Of a stretch of 64,000 bases of DNA, positions 1 to 9,250 are shown one piece after another; positions within the stretch are counted from its first letter, which is position 1, and each line of letters starts with the position of its first letter. The stretch is from Caulobacter segnis (lineage in GTDB: Bacteria; Pseudomonadota; Alphaproteobacteria; Caulobacterales; Caulobacteraceae), in NCBI RefSeq assembly GCF_029543125.1, contig NZ_JARQWW010000004.1, positions 124,001 through 188,000 on the forward strand, given 5' to 3'. The notes under the pieces were generated by a model. The model worked only from the letters and a program-made list of their open reading frames with translations. It was not told where the DNA came from and searched no databases. Made by a program: the position numbers and the translations under genes.

Positions 1-321
1 CGCGATGGCCAGGCCCATGACCACCGTCAGCAGCGCCGCCCAGCGGAACCAGAACAGCGCCTCGGGCGCGATGTGCCTGGACACGGCCGGCTTCAGCTCG
101 GCCGGGATGTTCGGCATCACCCGGATCTGGACGAAGTTGAAATAGTACAGCAGCCCGATCCACAGGATGCCGAAGAACACGTGCAGCCAGCGGAACACCG
201 CCTGCCAGAAGATCGCGTCCCAACCGCCCGGCGCGTGCGCGCCGTAGCCGGCGATCATCACCAGCGCGAGCGCGAAACTCAGAATGATCGTGTTGCGGAA
301 ATTAGAAAGCAGCCCAGCCAT
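1..321 (-). CDS. Urate-oxidase N-terminal-type membrane protein (PuuD-like), 3' end beyond window
   Basis: This is a partial gene, open from an ATG at 321 to the window edge (107 codons visible). The start is preceded by GAGGAAACC, a good ribosome binding site. The protein begins with a hydrophobic segment (about residues 9-26), then a second membrane stretch containing WLHVFFGILWIGLLYYFNF and an EALFWFRWAAL motif. These features are typical of the membrane domain seen at the N-terminus of PuuD-type urate hydroxylases (Urate_ox_N). In that family a cytochrome-c-like C-terminal part may follow, but it would lie outside the window. A stand-alone membrane protein of the same family is equally possible. 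No neighbour links it to purine catabolism. Confidence 0.7.
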   Translation of the reverse strand, partial: MAGLLSNFRNTIILSFALALVMIAGYGAHAPGGWDAIFWQAVFRWLHVFFGILWIGLLYYFNFVQIRVMPNIPAELKPAVSRHIAPEALFWFRWAALLTVVMGLAIA

Positions 322-469
322 GGTTTCCTCCCTCATCAGCTCCAGGGCGTGATGTCCGCTGAAACCGGCCCCCCGTCTTCAGCCGCCACGCCCAAGGCCC
401 AGCTTGACGCTCAGGTATAGGCTGCTTCGCGAGGCCCGCAAGGCAAGCGCGCGGAACCGTGAACAGCGG

Positions 470-2554
470 TCAGCGAGCCAGGCTGACCACCGCGATGTCG
501 CGAACCTCCTCGCCATTGTTGGCGTAGACGAAGCTGTCGTCGCGCGGATCGACAGAGACGTCCGAGGTCCAGGAGACGTTTGAAAGGCGCCGCAACTCCT
601 GCTCCTCCCCAACCCACGGCTTGAAGCGCAAGCCCGCCCGGCGGCCGGCGTTGCTGAGGAAATAGACGCCGTTGCGGCCGACGACCCAGTACGGATCCTG
701 CATCCTGAAACCCGGAATGGCTTCGCGCTTGCCGCCGCCAGGCGTCATCACCCACAGGCGACGGTCGCCGCGTCCCCAGCCATAGAGCCGTCCGTCGGGG
801 GCGGTGCGCAGAACCTGCCACTCGCCGGCGCCGGGCTCCGGCCGCACCGATCCGTTCGCCTCGACCCGCATGACCCGCGAGCCTTCCGGCGTGGTGGTCA
901 CATAGCGGATGGTCCAGTCGCCGCCCCAGGCCGGCGAATGCTTTGGCGTCCCGTTGTTGGTCAGGCGGCGGAGACCGGAGCCGTCGCGGCCGATCTCGTA
1001 CAGGTCCGAAGCGCCGCGCTCCACCGCGATGAAGACGATGCGGGCGCCGTCCGGGGACCAGCGCGGCTGGTACAGGGAGCCGCCTTCCCGACGGGTCAGG
1101 CGCACGGCGCGGCCGCCGGAAGGCGCCATCCACAGTTCCGGCGTTCCGCTGCGGCTGGAGACAAAGGCCGTCGCGCCGTCGCGCGCCACGTCCGGATCGG
1201 CGTCCATGCCCTCGGCCGGGTCCACAGGCTCGGAGCCCGCCGCGCGGGCCGCCTCGATGCGGGCGCGCTGGTTATGGATCTCCACTGCGATGTGGTCGTT
1301 GTCGTCGGCGCTCATCCGACCAAAGGCCATCAATCCAACGCTCAGCCGACGGGGCTCCGCGCGGCTCTTCACGTCGATCACCCACAGCCCCTTGTCACCG
1401 CCGCGGTTGGAGCTGAACACCACCTGCCGCCCGTCCCTGGTCCAGGTCATGCCGTGAATGGCGTTCCCATCGCTCAGCAAGGGCCACTCGCGGCCGCTAT
1501 CGACCTCCTGGATCATCATCTCGTCTACGCCGACGCTCTTGATCCGGCGGAACAGCACGCGCCGGCCGTCGGGCGAGACGAAGGGATCCTGGTCAGCCAG
1601 GCCTTCGCTGGGCTGCGAAAGATCGCGGGTCTGGCCGGTGTCGACGTCCATGGCGCGGATGCGCCGGGGCGTCCGCGGCGCCTCGCGGTCGGCATAGAGC
1701 AGGGTCTTCTCGTCCAGCCATGACAGGCCGGTGCCGGCATCGGTCACGCAGCGGCCGACCTCGCGCGGCCGACCGCCGGGAACGCTCATCACCATCACCC
1801 GGCAGCGCAGTTCGGCGTCTGGCCGGTCCATGGACGAATGGCTGACCACATAGGCCAGGCGATCCCCCTTGGGCGACCAGGCGGGGGAGTACTCGTCCAT
1901 CTCCGGCGTGTCGGTCAGGCGGACGGGCGCGCCGTCGCGGGTGGAGCGCATGTAGAGGTCGATGGTTTCCGCCCCCGCTGAATAGACCACCGTCCCGCCG
2001 TCGGGCGACAGGGCCGGCCGCAGGGTGGGCAAGGGTTCGCCCGTGAGAATCTGCAGCGACTTCACCGCCGTCACGGCCTGGGGCGGGCGCAGCATCCAGG
2101 CCAGCCCCCCGGCGACGCAGATCGCCAGCAGCACGCCGGCGGCCAGCCAGCGCAGCGCGCCTTGCGGCAGCCCAGCCTCGGCCGCCGGCCTGACCGGCGC
2201 CGTCTCCAGCACCCGCAGGCGGTAGCCGACCTTCGGCACCGCCTCGACCACCAGGCGCGGGTCTGGCTGAAGCGCCTTGCGCAGCCGGCTGACGCAGCGG
2301 TTCAGCGCGTCTTCCGAAATGACCCGGCCCTGCCAGCAGATGTCGATGATTTCGTCACGACCGACCGCGCCCCCGCCGGCCTTGGCCAGGACAACGAGGA
2401 GCTGCATCACCTTATGCTCGACCTGCCAGGAGCCGCCGGGGCCGACCAACTGCAGCGAAGCAGGCCGCACATTGAGGGCGGAAAGGTCGAACGGACGTTC
2501 CTGTGCGAGCACGATGCCGCTGAAACGCGGTGTTATCGTGGAATATTCGTTCAA
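470..2554 (-). CDS. Winged-helix (OmpR/CadC-type) membrane regulator with TolB-like propeller
   Basis: The 694-residue protein has three parts. Residues about 20-115 form an OmpR/PhoB-type winged helix (VGRDEIIDICWQGR, SEDALNRCVSRLRKAL, VPKVGYRL). Residues about 136-155 are a single transmembrane helix. The rest is a periplasmic six-bladed TolB/PD40-like propeller with repeated SPDG, WSPKGDRLAYV and WSPDGARIVF blades. This is the CadC plan: a membrane-bound DNA-binding protein whose outer domain may sense a ligand. The start is TTG, chosen because it directly follows an in-frame TAG and aligns with the MNE start of the adjacent paralogue. It lies 79 bases downstream of that paralogue on the same strand. 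Its target is unknown; the divergent receptor at 4846 is the obvious candidate. Confidence 0.82.
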   Translation of the reverse strand: MNEYSTITPRFSGIVLAQERPFDLSALNVRPASLQLVGPGGSWQVEHKVMQLLVVLAKAGGGAVGRDEIIDICWQGRVISEDALNRCVSRLRKALQPDPRLVVEAVPKVGYRLRVLETAPVRPAAEAGLPQGALRWLAAGVLLAICVAGGLAWMLRPPQAVTAVKSLQILTGEPLPTLRPALSPDGGTVVYSAGAETIDLYMRSTRDGAPVRLTDTPEMDEYSPAWSPKGDRLAYVVSHSSMDRPDAELRCRVMVMSVPGGRPREVGRCVTDAGTGLSWLDEKTLLYADREAPRTPRRIRAMDVDTGQTRDLSQPSEGLADQDPFVSPDGRRVLFRRIKSVGVDEMMIQEVDSGREWPLLSDGNAIHGMTWTRDGRQVVFSSNRGGDKGLWVIDVKSRAEPRRLSVGLMAFGRMSADDNDHIAVEIHNQRARIEAARAAGSEPVDPAEGMDADPDVARDGATAFVSSRSGTPELWMAPSGGRAVRLTRREGGSLYQPRWSPDGARIVFIAVERGASDLYEIGRDGSGLRRLTNNGTPKHSPAWGGDWTIRYVTTTPEGSRVMRVEANGSVRPEPGAGEWQVLRTAPDGRLYGWGRGDRRLWVMTPGGGKREAIPGFRMQDPYWVVGRNGVYFLSNAGRRAGLRFKPWVGEEQELRRLSNVSWTSDVSVDPRDDSFVYANNGEEVRDIAVVSLAR

Positions 2555-2633
2555 CTAGCCCGACCCACCCCTCATGTTCGCGCAAGAAGATGCCATATCT
2601 AGTAATTACTGCATAGAACGTTGTGATGCGATC

Positions 2634-4736
2634 CTATCGCGACAACTCCAACAGACCGATGTCGGTCTCGTCCTCGATGACACGCCCATAGACCACCCCG
2701 TCATCCCGAGGGTCGACGGCGAGGCTCGTCATCCACGACATGCCTGGAAGTGACGCGAACTGTCTCGTGGCTCCCGTCCAAGGGGCCAGCCATAGCGACG
2801 AATGGTCGGTCAGGCGATCACGGACGTACTTCACGCCGTCCCGCCCCACAGCCCAGGCGTCGTCCTCCAGCCGAAGCCCGGGAGCCGCCTCACGCGGCGC
2901 ACCGCCGCCTTCCGGCAAGGTCCACAGCCGAGCATCGCCCGTCCGCACGCCATAGAGCCGCCCCTCCGGATCCGTGCGCACCAGACGCCAGCCCTCGCCG
3001 CCAGGCACCGGCCGCGCCTGCCCGTCAGCGCCCAGGCGCATCAGTCGCCACCCCTGCGCCGACCGCTCCACGTAGTGCAGCGCCCCGTCGCGCGCCCAGA
3101 CGGGCGACGCCTTGTCCCGTCCATCCTGGGTCAGCGCACGCAGGCCCGATCCGTCGCGGCCGATCTCATGGATGTCCACCTTGCGCTGGATCGCCGCCAC
3201 AAAGGCGACCCGCCGGCCGTCGCGCGACCAATGCGGCCCATGCACGTAGCTGGCGCCGAGCGAGGTCAGCCGCGTGACCCGTCCGCCCGACGGCCCCACC
3301 CAAAGCTCGGAGGCGCCGCTGCGGTCCGACACGAAAGCCATGGCGCCATCGGGCGCGACCGCCGGGTCCCACTCCACCCCGGTGTTGGCGGTCAGCTTTG
3401 TCAGAGCCCCGTCCGCCCCGACCTTCTCCAGGTTCAGGCGGTCGCTGTTCATCTCCACCGCCAGCCGGTCCTCGTCGTCGGAGCTCAGGCGGCCGAGCCC
3501 CAGCAGGCCCACGCTCACCCGGCGCGGCGGCGCGGGACGCTTGGCGTCCACGGACCACAGGCCAAAATCTCCGCCCCGGTTGGAGCCGAACACGACGTAG
3601 CGGTTGTCGTGGGTCCAGGCGAAGCCGTGGGCCTTCCACCCGTCATTGGTCAATTGCCGCTCGCGACCCGTGTGCATGTCGCGCACGAACAGGTCGTCGA
3701 CCCCCGCCGCCGAGCTGCGCCGGAACACCAGCAGCCGGCAGTCCGGCGACAGCAGCGGATCACTGTCCCCGATCAGGCCCGGCGAGGGGTTGGTCAGACT
3801 GGTCGCCGCGCCGGTGTCGAGATTCAGGCTCATGATCCGACGCGGCCCGCCGGCTGATGGGCGGTCGGCATAGACCAGGGTCTTCTCATCCACCCACGAC
3901 ACGCGGGTGTACGAGTCGCCCGCGCAACGTCCCACCACCCGTTCGGCGCCGCCCGGAATGCTCATGACCAGGATCTGGCAGGCGCCCTGACCGTCGCTGC
4001 GGACGAAGGCGATGCGGTCCCCGCGCCACGACCAGGCCGGGGCGAAGTCATCCAGCGGATTGTCGGTCAGGCGCACCGGCTCCCCATCCCGCGTCGCCCG
4101 CATGTAGAGGTCGCGCGGCGCATGGGTCCGCGCCGCCGCCGCATAGGCCAGCACGTCGCCGCTCGGCGACAGGGCGGGATAGCTTTCGATGCCCGGCTCG
4201 CTGGTCAGGGGGCGGAAGCCCTGAGCGGTCCGCGCCGGTCCCGGCCGGTTCAGGAACCAGCTCGCTCCACCCGCCGCCGCGAACAGCAGCACGGCCGCCC
4301 CGACCAGCAGAGCGCGCTTCGACGGGCGACGCCCGCGCAGGATCGCCTGCGGCTTGGCGGCGGCCTCCGGCTCCGGCGGCGCGCCTTCGCGCACCTTCAG
4401 CCGATAGCCGATCTTGGGAATGGTCTCGAGCGCCACGCGCGGGTCGGCGCACAGCGCCTTGCGCAGGCGCGCCACGCAGCGGTTCAGCGCGTCCTCTGAC
4501 ACGATCCGACCGTCCCAGCACAGGTCGATCATCTCATCCCGGCCCACGGGTTCGCCACGCGCCTTGGCCAGGGCGACCAGCACCTGCATCACACGCGGCT
4601 CAAGGGTCTCCTCCCCCTGGGGGCCGGAGATTTCGAGCGCGGCGGGCCGCACCTCGAACACGCCCAGACGGAACGGCGGCTCCACGGCGAGCGTGATCCG
4701 CCCGAGCCGGCGGAACGGCGAGATGAGTTCGTTCAT
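2634..4736 (-). CDS. Paralogous winged-helix membrane regulator with TolB-like propeller
   Basis: This 700-residue protein has the same three-part plan as its neighbour: winged helix (about 20-115, with VGRDEMIDLCWDGR and SEDALNRCVARLRKAL), transmembrane helix (about 143-163) and PD40/TolB-like propeller. The two proteins align along their whole length, so they arose by tandem duplication and have since diverged. ATG at 4736 was chosen; an in-frame GTG immediately before it is the alternative. The gene is divergent from the outer-membrane receptor at 4846 with a gap of about 110 bases. That arrangement suggests that one or both regulators control the receptor. This is inference from position only. 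Confidence 0.82.
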   Translation of the reverse strand: MNELISPFRRLGRITLAVEPPFRLGVFEVRPAALEISGPQGEETLEPRVMQVLVALAKARGEPVGRDEMIDLCWDGRIVSEDALNRCVARLRKALCADPRVALETIPKIGYRLKVREGAPPEPEAAAKPQAILRGRRPSKRALLVGAAVLLFAAAGGASWFLNRPGPARTAQGFRPLTSEPGIESYPALSPSGDVLAYAAAARTHAPRDLYMRATRDGEPVRLTDNPLDDFAPAWSWRGDRIAFVRSDGQGACQILVMSIPGGAERVVGRCAGDSYTRVSWVDEKTLVYADRPSAGGPRRIMSLNLDTGAATSLTNPSPGLIGDSDPLLSPDCRLLVFRRSSAAGVDDLFVRDMHTGRERQLTNDGWKAHGFAWTHDNRYVVFGSNRGGDFGLWSVDAKRPAPPRRVSVGLLGLGRLSSDDEDRLAVEMNSDRLNLEKVGADGALTKLTANTGVEWDPAVAPDGAMAFVSDRSGASELWVGPSGGRVTRLTSLGASYVHGPHWSRDGRRVAFVAAIQRKVDIHEIGRDGSGLRALTQDGRDKASPVWARDGALHYVERSAQGWRLMRLGADGQARPVPGGEGWRLVRTDPEGRLYGVRTGDARLWTLPEGGGAPREAAPGLRLEDDAWAVGRDGVKYVRDRLTDHSSLWLAPWTGATRQFASLPGMSWMTSLAVDPRDDGVVYGRVIEDETDIGLLELSR

Positions 4737-4845
4737 CACCCAAACATCAGAAAATCATCGTCGCCCGCCCCAGGTCCCCGGGGCCAGTGTCTGACAAACG
4801 CAGGTCGCTGAACAGCCCCCGTTCACCGAACCGCGAGCACGCCCC

Positions 4846-6765
4846 ATGTCCGCCTTCCGCTTCATCTCTTTCACAGCCGCGCTCCTGTGCGCCTGCGCGC
4901 CCGCCACGCTTGCGCTGGCGCAGGACAACAACGCCGCCCAGGCCGCCGAGGACGCCTTCGGCGAACGCCAGGGCGTCGAGCAGATCGGCCTCTATGACGA
5001 GGGCCAGGTGCGGGGTTTCGACCTCGGGAACAGCGGCGCCTACCGAATCGACGGCGCCTATTTCGCCCGGACGTCCTATCTGGCCGACCCCATCCTCCAG
5101 GGGGTCGGGGTGATGGTCGGCGTCGGCGCCTCGCGGCTCGACTTCACCTCCCCCTCCGGCGTCGTGAACTACCGCCTGCGCGACGTGGGGACCGACAACC
5201 GCCTGACGGTCAGCGCCGGCATGCGCGACTACGAGACGCCCTTCACCGACCTCAACGGCGCCCTGGTCAGCCAGGACGGCCGCTTCGGCATCGTCGGCGG
5301 CGCTCTGCTGCGGCCTGACGTGCAATGGAACGGCGGCGGCAAGGGCGAGGCCTATGACTACGGCGCCTTGGCCCAATGGCGGCCCAGCGACGCCCTGCGA
5401 GCCCGCGCCTTCGTCAGCTACTCCACCCGCGACTACAACGGCGACTCCGCCTTCATGACCACCGACGGCGGCCTGCCGCCGGACGCCGCCCCCCTCACCC
5501 AGCACGCGCCGAGCTGGAGCACCGCGATCTACGACCAGACCAACCTCGGCCTGCTGATCGACGCGCGGGTCATGGGCTGGTCCCTCGACGCCTCGGCCTT
5601 CCGCTCCACCTATGATCCGGAGCGCACGGACTTCACCGTGCTCGCGGTCAACCGCGAGGGACAGGGAACCGCCACCACCTGGTCCACCCCCTCGCGCGCC
5701 ATGTGGTCCGACTCCGCCGAGCTGCGCGCCGCCCGCGTGTTCCGCACCGGCGATCTCAGCCACCGCATCAGCATCGCCGCCCGCGGGCGGATCAGCGAGA
5801 CCGAGCTCGCCGCCGCCCAGCGCATCCCCCTCGGCGCCTTCGACTATCGCCGCCCGCCGGAGGCGCCGCAGCCCGTGCTCATTGACGACGGCCGCCGCGG
5901 CCTCGACCGCGTGGAGCAGATCACCGGCAGCCTCGGCTACGCCCTGGCCTGGGGGCCGCTCACCCTGCGCGCCGGCCTGCACCGCACACGCTATGACAAG
6001 AGCTTCCGCCAGCTCGACGGCGGCCTCACTGAACGGGTGCAGTCACGCTGGTTCCACAACGCCTCGGCCACCTGGGCGCTGAACGACCGGGCCACCCTGT
6101 TCGGCAGCTGGACCACCGGTCTGGAGGAGACCGGAACAGCCCCCAAGAACGCCGCCAACCGCGATGAGGTCCTGCCCCCGGTCCAGGCCGAGCAGTTCGA
6201 GCTGGGCGTGCGCTACGCCCTCACCCCGGACCTCACCCTGATCGCCGCGACCTTCGACGCCAGCAAGCCGACCACCGGCCTTCGCGCCGACAACGTCTTC
6301 ACCCTGGTCGGCCAGGTGCGCCACCGGGGTGTCGAGGCCTCCCTCGCCGGGGATATCCGTCCCGGAACCAGCGTGGTGATCGGCGGCATGTGGATGGACC
6401 CGAAGGTCAGCGGCGAGCTGGTGGACTCGGGCCAGATCGGCGCCCTCGCCACTGGCCTGTCCAGGGCCGTCATCAACGCCAATATCGAGCAGACCCTGCC
6501 CTTCGCCCCCGGCTGGTCGGTGGACGCCAACCTCGGCTGGTGGAGCGGCCGCAAGGTCACCGCTGCCTCGGACTTCCAGGCCCAGGCCAACGCCCAGCTG
6601 CTGGTGGGAACCCGCTACCGCTTCAAGATCGCCGACAACGACGCGGTGTTCCGCGCCGCCGTCGTCAACGCCCTGGACGACCGGGGCTGGTGGGGCGACC
6701 CGGCCGAGTACATCTGGAAGCAGGGCCCGCGCACCTATCGCGCCAGCCTGACGGTCACGTTCTAA
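4846..6765 (+). CDS. TonB-dependent-receptor-like outer membrane protein with shortened plug
   Basis: This 639-residue exported protein has a signal peptide at residues 1-26 ending in ALAQ. A long beta-barrel region follows, with alternating strands and a C-terminal aromatic end (RASLTVTF) suited to BamA recognition. The plug is incomplete. The mature protein starts almost at the middle of a normal plug (QVRGF, YRIDGAYF, then SRLDFTSPSGVVNYRLR, equivalent to the GP..YG..PGGVINI segment). No TonB box or first plug strands are visible before it. Members of this class usually have a plug of about 130-150 residues; here it is about 70. It may be a receptor that works without a canonical TonB box or a passive porin-like derivative. 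It is divergent from two membrane-bound regulators. Confidence 0.75.
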   Translation: MSAFRFISFTAALLCACAPATLALAQDNNAAQAAEDAFGERQGVEQIGLYDEGQVRGFDLGNSGAYRIDGAYFARTSYLADPILQGVGVMVGVGASRLDFTSPSGVVNYRLRDVGTDNRLTVSAGMRDYETPFTDLNGALVSQDGRFGIVGGALLRPDVQWNGGGKGEAYDYGALAQWRPSDALRARAFVSYSTRDYNGDSAFMTTDGGLPPDAAPLTQHAPSWSTAIYDQTNLGLLIDARVMGWSLDASAFRSTYDPERTDFTVLAVNREGQGTATTWSTPSRAMWSDSAELRAARVFRTGDLSHRISIAARGRISETELAAAQRIPLGAFDYRRPPEAPQPVLIDDGRRGLDRVEQITGSLGYALAWGPLTLRAGLHRTRYDKSFRQLDGGLTERVQSRWFHNASATWALNDRATLFGSWTTGLEETGTAPKNAANRDEVLPPVQAEQFELGVRYALTPDLTLIAATFDASKPTTGLRADNVFTLVGQVRHRGVEASLAGDIRPGTSVVIGGMWMDPKVSGELVDSGQIGALATGLSRAVINANIEQTLPFAPGWSVDANLGWWSGRKVTAASDFQAQANAQLLVGTRYRFKIADNDAVFRAAVVNALDDRGWWGDPAEYIWKQGPRTYRASLTVTF

Positions 6766-6808
6766 TGGCCCAATTCTAAATGGCCATGTCCATCAGGCCC
6801 CTGCCGCC

Positions 6809-8362
6809 TCACGCGCTCCAGCGATGGCGCCAGGTCTCGGAGACGAACTGCCCGTTCCGCTTCAGCCGCAGCATCAGCTCCACCTCCCGCGAGGTGGGCC
6901 TGAAGCCGAAGGCGGCGCGGGCGGCATTGGGCGCCGGATAGGGTCCGACGGCGCGCCAGATCAGCTCGCCGCCCTTGATCTCCATCTCGACCTCGACGTC
7001 CTCGTAAAGGCCCTTGGCGTCGGGGGCGATCCCCTCGAAGTCGATGGCGTACATCCGCGCGTCGGCGCCGCCCTGGGCGCCTTCCTGGATGATGTCCCCG
7101 GCCCGCGTCCGGCGCACCCGCGCCAGCTGGCTCGGATAGGGTTCGTCGCCGAAGTGCAGGCGGTAGCGCAGCTTGACCTCCTGCCCGGCCTTCCAAGGCG
7201 CGATGGGCCGCCAGAAGATGGCGATGTTGTCGTCCGTCTCCTTGCGGGTGGCGATCTCCACCAGATGGACGCGGCCAGGGCCCCAGTCGTCCAGCGGCTC
7301 GACCCAGATGCCTGGCCGCTTCTCGTAGCGGGCCTCCAGGTCGCCATAGGCCTCGATCTGGCGCTCGCGCTGCAGCAGGCCGAAACCGCGCGGGCTGTCG
7401 TCCTCGAAGGAGCTGAGGCGCAGGGACTTCGGATTGGCCAGCGGCCGCCAGATGCGCTCGCCCCGGCCCGTCCACATGGCCAGGCCGTCGCTGTCGTGGA
7501 CGGATGTGCGGAAGTCGTGATCGTCCGGCCGGTCGGCCAGACCGAACAGGTACATGCTGCTCATGGCGGCCACGCCGCCCTTGTCGATCGTCTTGCGCGG
7601 ATAGAGCGCGGCGTCGACCTCATAGACGGTGTTCTGCCCCGGCGTGATGCGGAAGCTGTAGGCCCCCGCCACGCTCGGGCTGTTCATCAGGGCGTGGACG
7701 ACCACGAAATCCTGCCCCGCCGCCGGACGCTCGATCCAGAAAGCGTCGAAGACCGGGAACTCCTCGTTCGGCTCGCCCGTGCCGATGGCCAGGCCCCGCG
7801 CCGAGGCGCCGTAGTAGTTGCCCTTGCCCAGGCTGCGGAAATAGCTCGCCCCCTGGAACACGCCGATCTCGTCCAGGATGTCCGGCCGGTTGATCGGCCA
7901 CAGCAGGCGCAGGCCGGAGAACCCGCCCATGTTCTCGCCGGACGCCTTGTGCCCCTCGGGGAAGGTGAAGAACTCGGGGTCATAGCTGATGGGCCGCGCC
8001 TGACCGCCCGTCACCTCGAACAGGTTGACTGGCCGGGGATACATGAAGGCCGGTGGGAAGAACTCGGCGCGGAACGACAGACCCTCCTGCGCCCACATCT
8101 GCCGCTTCTTGTTGAAGCGGATCTGCCGGTACTGGTCGTAGGTCAGCCCCTCAAGCTGCGACTTGCCCGCAGGCGGCGCCTTGTACGGCGCGGCCGCCAG
8201 GGCCCGCGCCTGTCCACGCAGCCAGTCCTGCGAGAACGGCTGGGCCGGCGCCGCGGCCTGGGCGGCGGCGAAGCGGGGGGTGAGCATCAGGCCGGCGAGA
8301 GCCGCCAGGCCAGCGAAGACGTCGCGGCGCGGCGCGCCCGAGCGGAGATCATCGACTGCCAT
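6809..8362 (-). CDS. opgD: OpgD/OpgG-family periplasmic glucan biosynthesis protein
   Basis: The protein is 517 residues from the ATG at 8362; an upstream in-frame start at 8398 would add 12 residues with no better ribosome binding site. The N-terminus carries a Tat-like signal (PRRDVFAGLAALAGL), as in OpgD, which folds before export. The mature part matches the MdoG/OpgG family throughout: FSQDWLRGQARALA, LTYDQYRQIRF, FRAEFFPPAFMYPRPVNLFEV, GFSGLRLLWPIN and GDLEARYEKRPGIWVEPLDDWGPGRV. The family shapes the backbone of osmoregulated periplasmic glucans. The Tat-type signal favours OpgD over the Sec-exported OpgG. No opgH glucosyltransferase lies beside it in this window. Confidence 0.85.
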   Translation of the reverse strand: MAVDDLRSGAPRRDVFAGLAALAGLMLTPRFAAAQAAAPAQPFSQDWLRGQARALAAAPYKAPPAGKSQLEGLTYDQYRQIRFNKKRQMWAQEGLSFRAEFFPPAFMYPRPVNLFEVTGGQARPISYDPEFFTFPEGHKASGENMGGFSGLRLLWPINRPDILDEIGVFQGASYFRSLGKGNYYGASARGLAIGTGEPNEEFPVFDAFWIERPAAGQDFVVVHALMNSPSVAGAYSFRITPGQNTVYEVDAALYPRKTIDKGGVAAMSSMYLFGLADRPDDHDFRTSVHDSDGLAMWTGRGERIWRPLANPKSLRLSSFEDDSPRGFGLLQRERQIEAYGDLEARYEKRPGIWVEPLDDWGPGRVHLVEIATRKETDDNIAIFWRPIAPWKAGQEVKLRYRLHFGDEPYPSQLARVRRTRAGDIIQEGAQGGADARMYAIDFEGIAPDAKGLYEDVEVEMEIKGGELIWRAVGPYPAPNAARAAFGFRPTSREVELMLRLKRNGQFVSETWRHRWSA

Positions 8363-8448
8363 CAGACGCCACAAGCCGCGCGTCGCCGCCAAGGTCAAGG
8401 GCGGGAATGTGACGATTGATGTCCGAAACTCTGGCGCCCGCCTGGTGG

Positions 8449-8844
8449 TCAGCCCGTCTTCGACGCGGCGTTGAACGCGGCGGCGGCGCGCATCAGGGCC
8501 TTGAACGCGGGCTCATTGATCGGCTCGCCCTGGCGGATGTCGATGGCCCGCCGGGCGTTCCCCTCCAGGCTGGAATTGAACAGTCCGGCCGGATCGTCCA
8601 CCGACGCCCCCTTGGCGAAGGTCAGCTTCACCGCCGCCTTGTAGGTCTCGCCCGTACACAGGATGCCGTCGCTCTCCCAGACCGGCCCGCCCCACTTCCA
8701 CTCCTCCACCACATCGGGGATCGCCTCGTGGATAAGGGCCCGCACGCGAGCCAGGATCTCGCCGCGCCAGTCGCCGAGCGTTTCGATCTTCTCGTCGATC
8801 AGGACGGCGGCGGGCCGGTCGTCGCCGGGGGCTCGCTTCTTCAT
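8449..8844 (-). CDS. DUF1801 (YdhG/Fra-like) protein
   Basis: This 131-residue cytoplasmic protein matches the DUF1801 fold, related to frataxin/CyaY and YdeI/YjbR proteins. Visible motifs are ALIHEAIPDVVEEWKWGGPVW, KAAVKLTFAKGASV and RAIDIRQGEPINEPAFKAL. The start at 8844 is preceded by GAGGAACCG, a good ribosome binding site. A longer open frame upstream has no such signal and runs into the divergent promoter. The gene is transcribed away from an ArsR-SRPBCC-DUF1801 operon whose last gene belongs to the same family. The molecular function of DUF1801 proteins is not established. Confidence 0.8.
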   Translation of the reverse strand: MKKRAPGDDRPAAVLIDEKIETLGDWRGEILARVRALIHEAIPDVVEEWKWGGPVWESDGILCTGETYKAAVKLTFAKGASVDDPAGLFNSSLEGNARRAIDIRQGEPINEPAFKALMRAAAAFNAASKTG

Positions 8845-8871
8845 CGGTTCCTCCCTTCGGCCTGAGGCCTC

Positions 8872-8924
8872 TTGACCAATAAATAACTCCACGGTTATGA
8901 ATTTATCAATAGCCAATGAGTTAT
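8872..8924 (+). promoter_or_regulatory. Putative promoter and ArsR operator dyad between divergent DUF1801 and arsR genes
   Basis: A TTGACC box at 8872-8877 and a TATGAA box near 8896-8901 could form a promoter for the arsR operon. Inverted arms ATAACTC (8883-8889) and GAGTTAT (8918-8924) flank the -10 region and presumed transcription start. This is the usual location for an autoregulatory ArsR site. The stretch is clearly AT-richer than its surroundings. Seen by eye only. Confidence 0.4.
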
Positions 8925-8929
8925 GGGTC

Positions 8930-9250
8930 ATGACCGCCCCCGACGTCATTTTCCGCACCCTCGCCGACCCGACCCGCCGCGCCTTGTTCGAGCGTCTGTG
9001 CCGCGACGGCGAACAGACGGTCGGCGCCCTGACCGCCCAGGCCGGCGTCTCCCAGCCTGCCGTTTCAAAGCACCTGGCCCACCTCAAGCAGGCCGGCCTG
9101 GTGCGCGACCGGCAGGATGGACGCCAGACCCACTACAGCGCCCTGCCCGGCGCCCTGGCCCCTCTGGTCGACTGGACCGGCCGTATGAGCGGATTCTGGG
9201 AGGCCCGCTTCGACAAGCTTGAAGACCTGCTCAACAGGATGGACCAATGA
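8930..9250 (+). CDS. ArsR/SmtB-family transcriptional regulator
   Basis: The 106-residue protein is a typical ArsR winged helix: DVIFRTLADPTRRALFERL at the start, then VGALTAQAGVSQPAVSKHLAHLKQAGLV as the recognition helix region and RDRQDGRQTHYSAL as the wing. No metal-binding cysteine motif (ELCVC) is present, so it belongs to the non-metal group often paired with SRPBCC proteins. ATG at 8930 gives the family start; an upstream in-frame ATG at 8897 lies within the promoter region. Its stop overlaps the next gene (ATGA), so the two are translationally coupled. It is likely autoregulated through the dyad upstream. Confidence 0.88.
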   Translation: MTAPDVIFRTLADPTRRALFERLCRDGEQTVGALTAQAGVSQPAVSKHLAHLKQAGLVRDRQDGRQTHYSALPGALAPLVDWTGRMSGFWEARFDKLEDLLNRMDQ

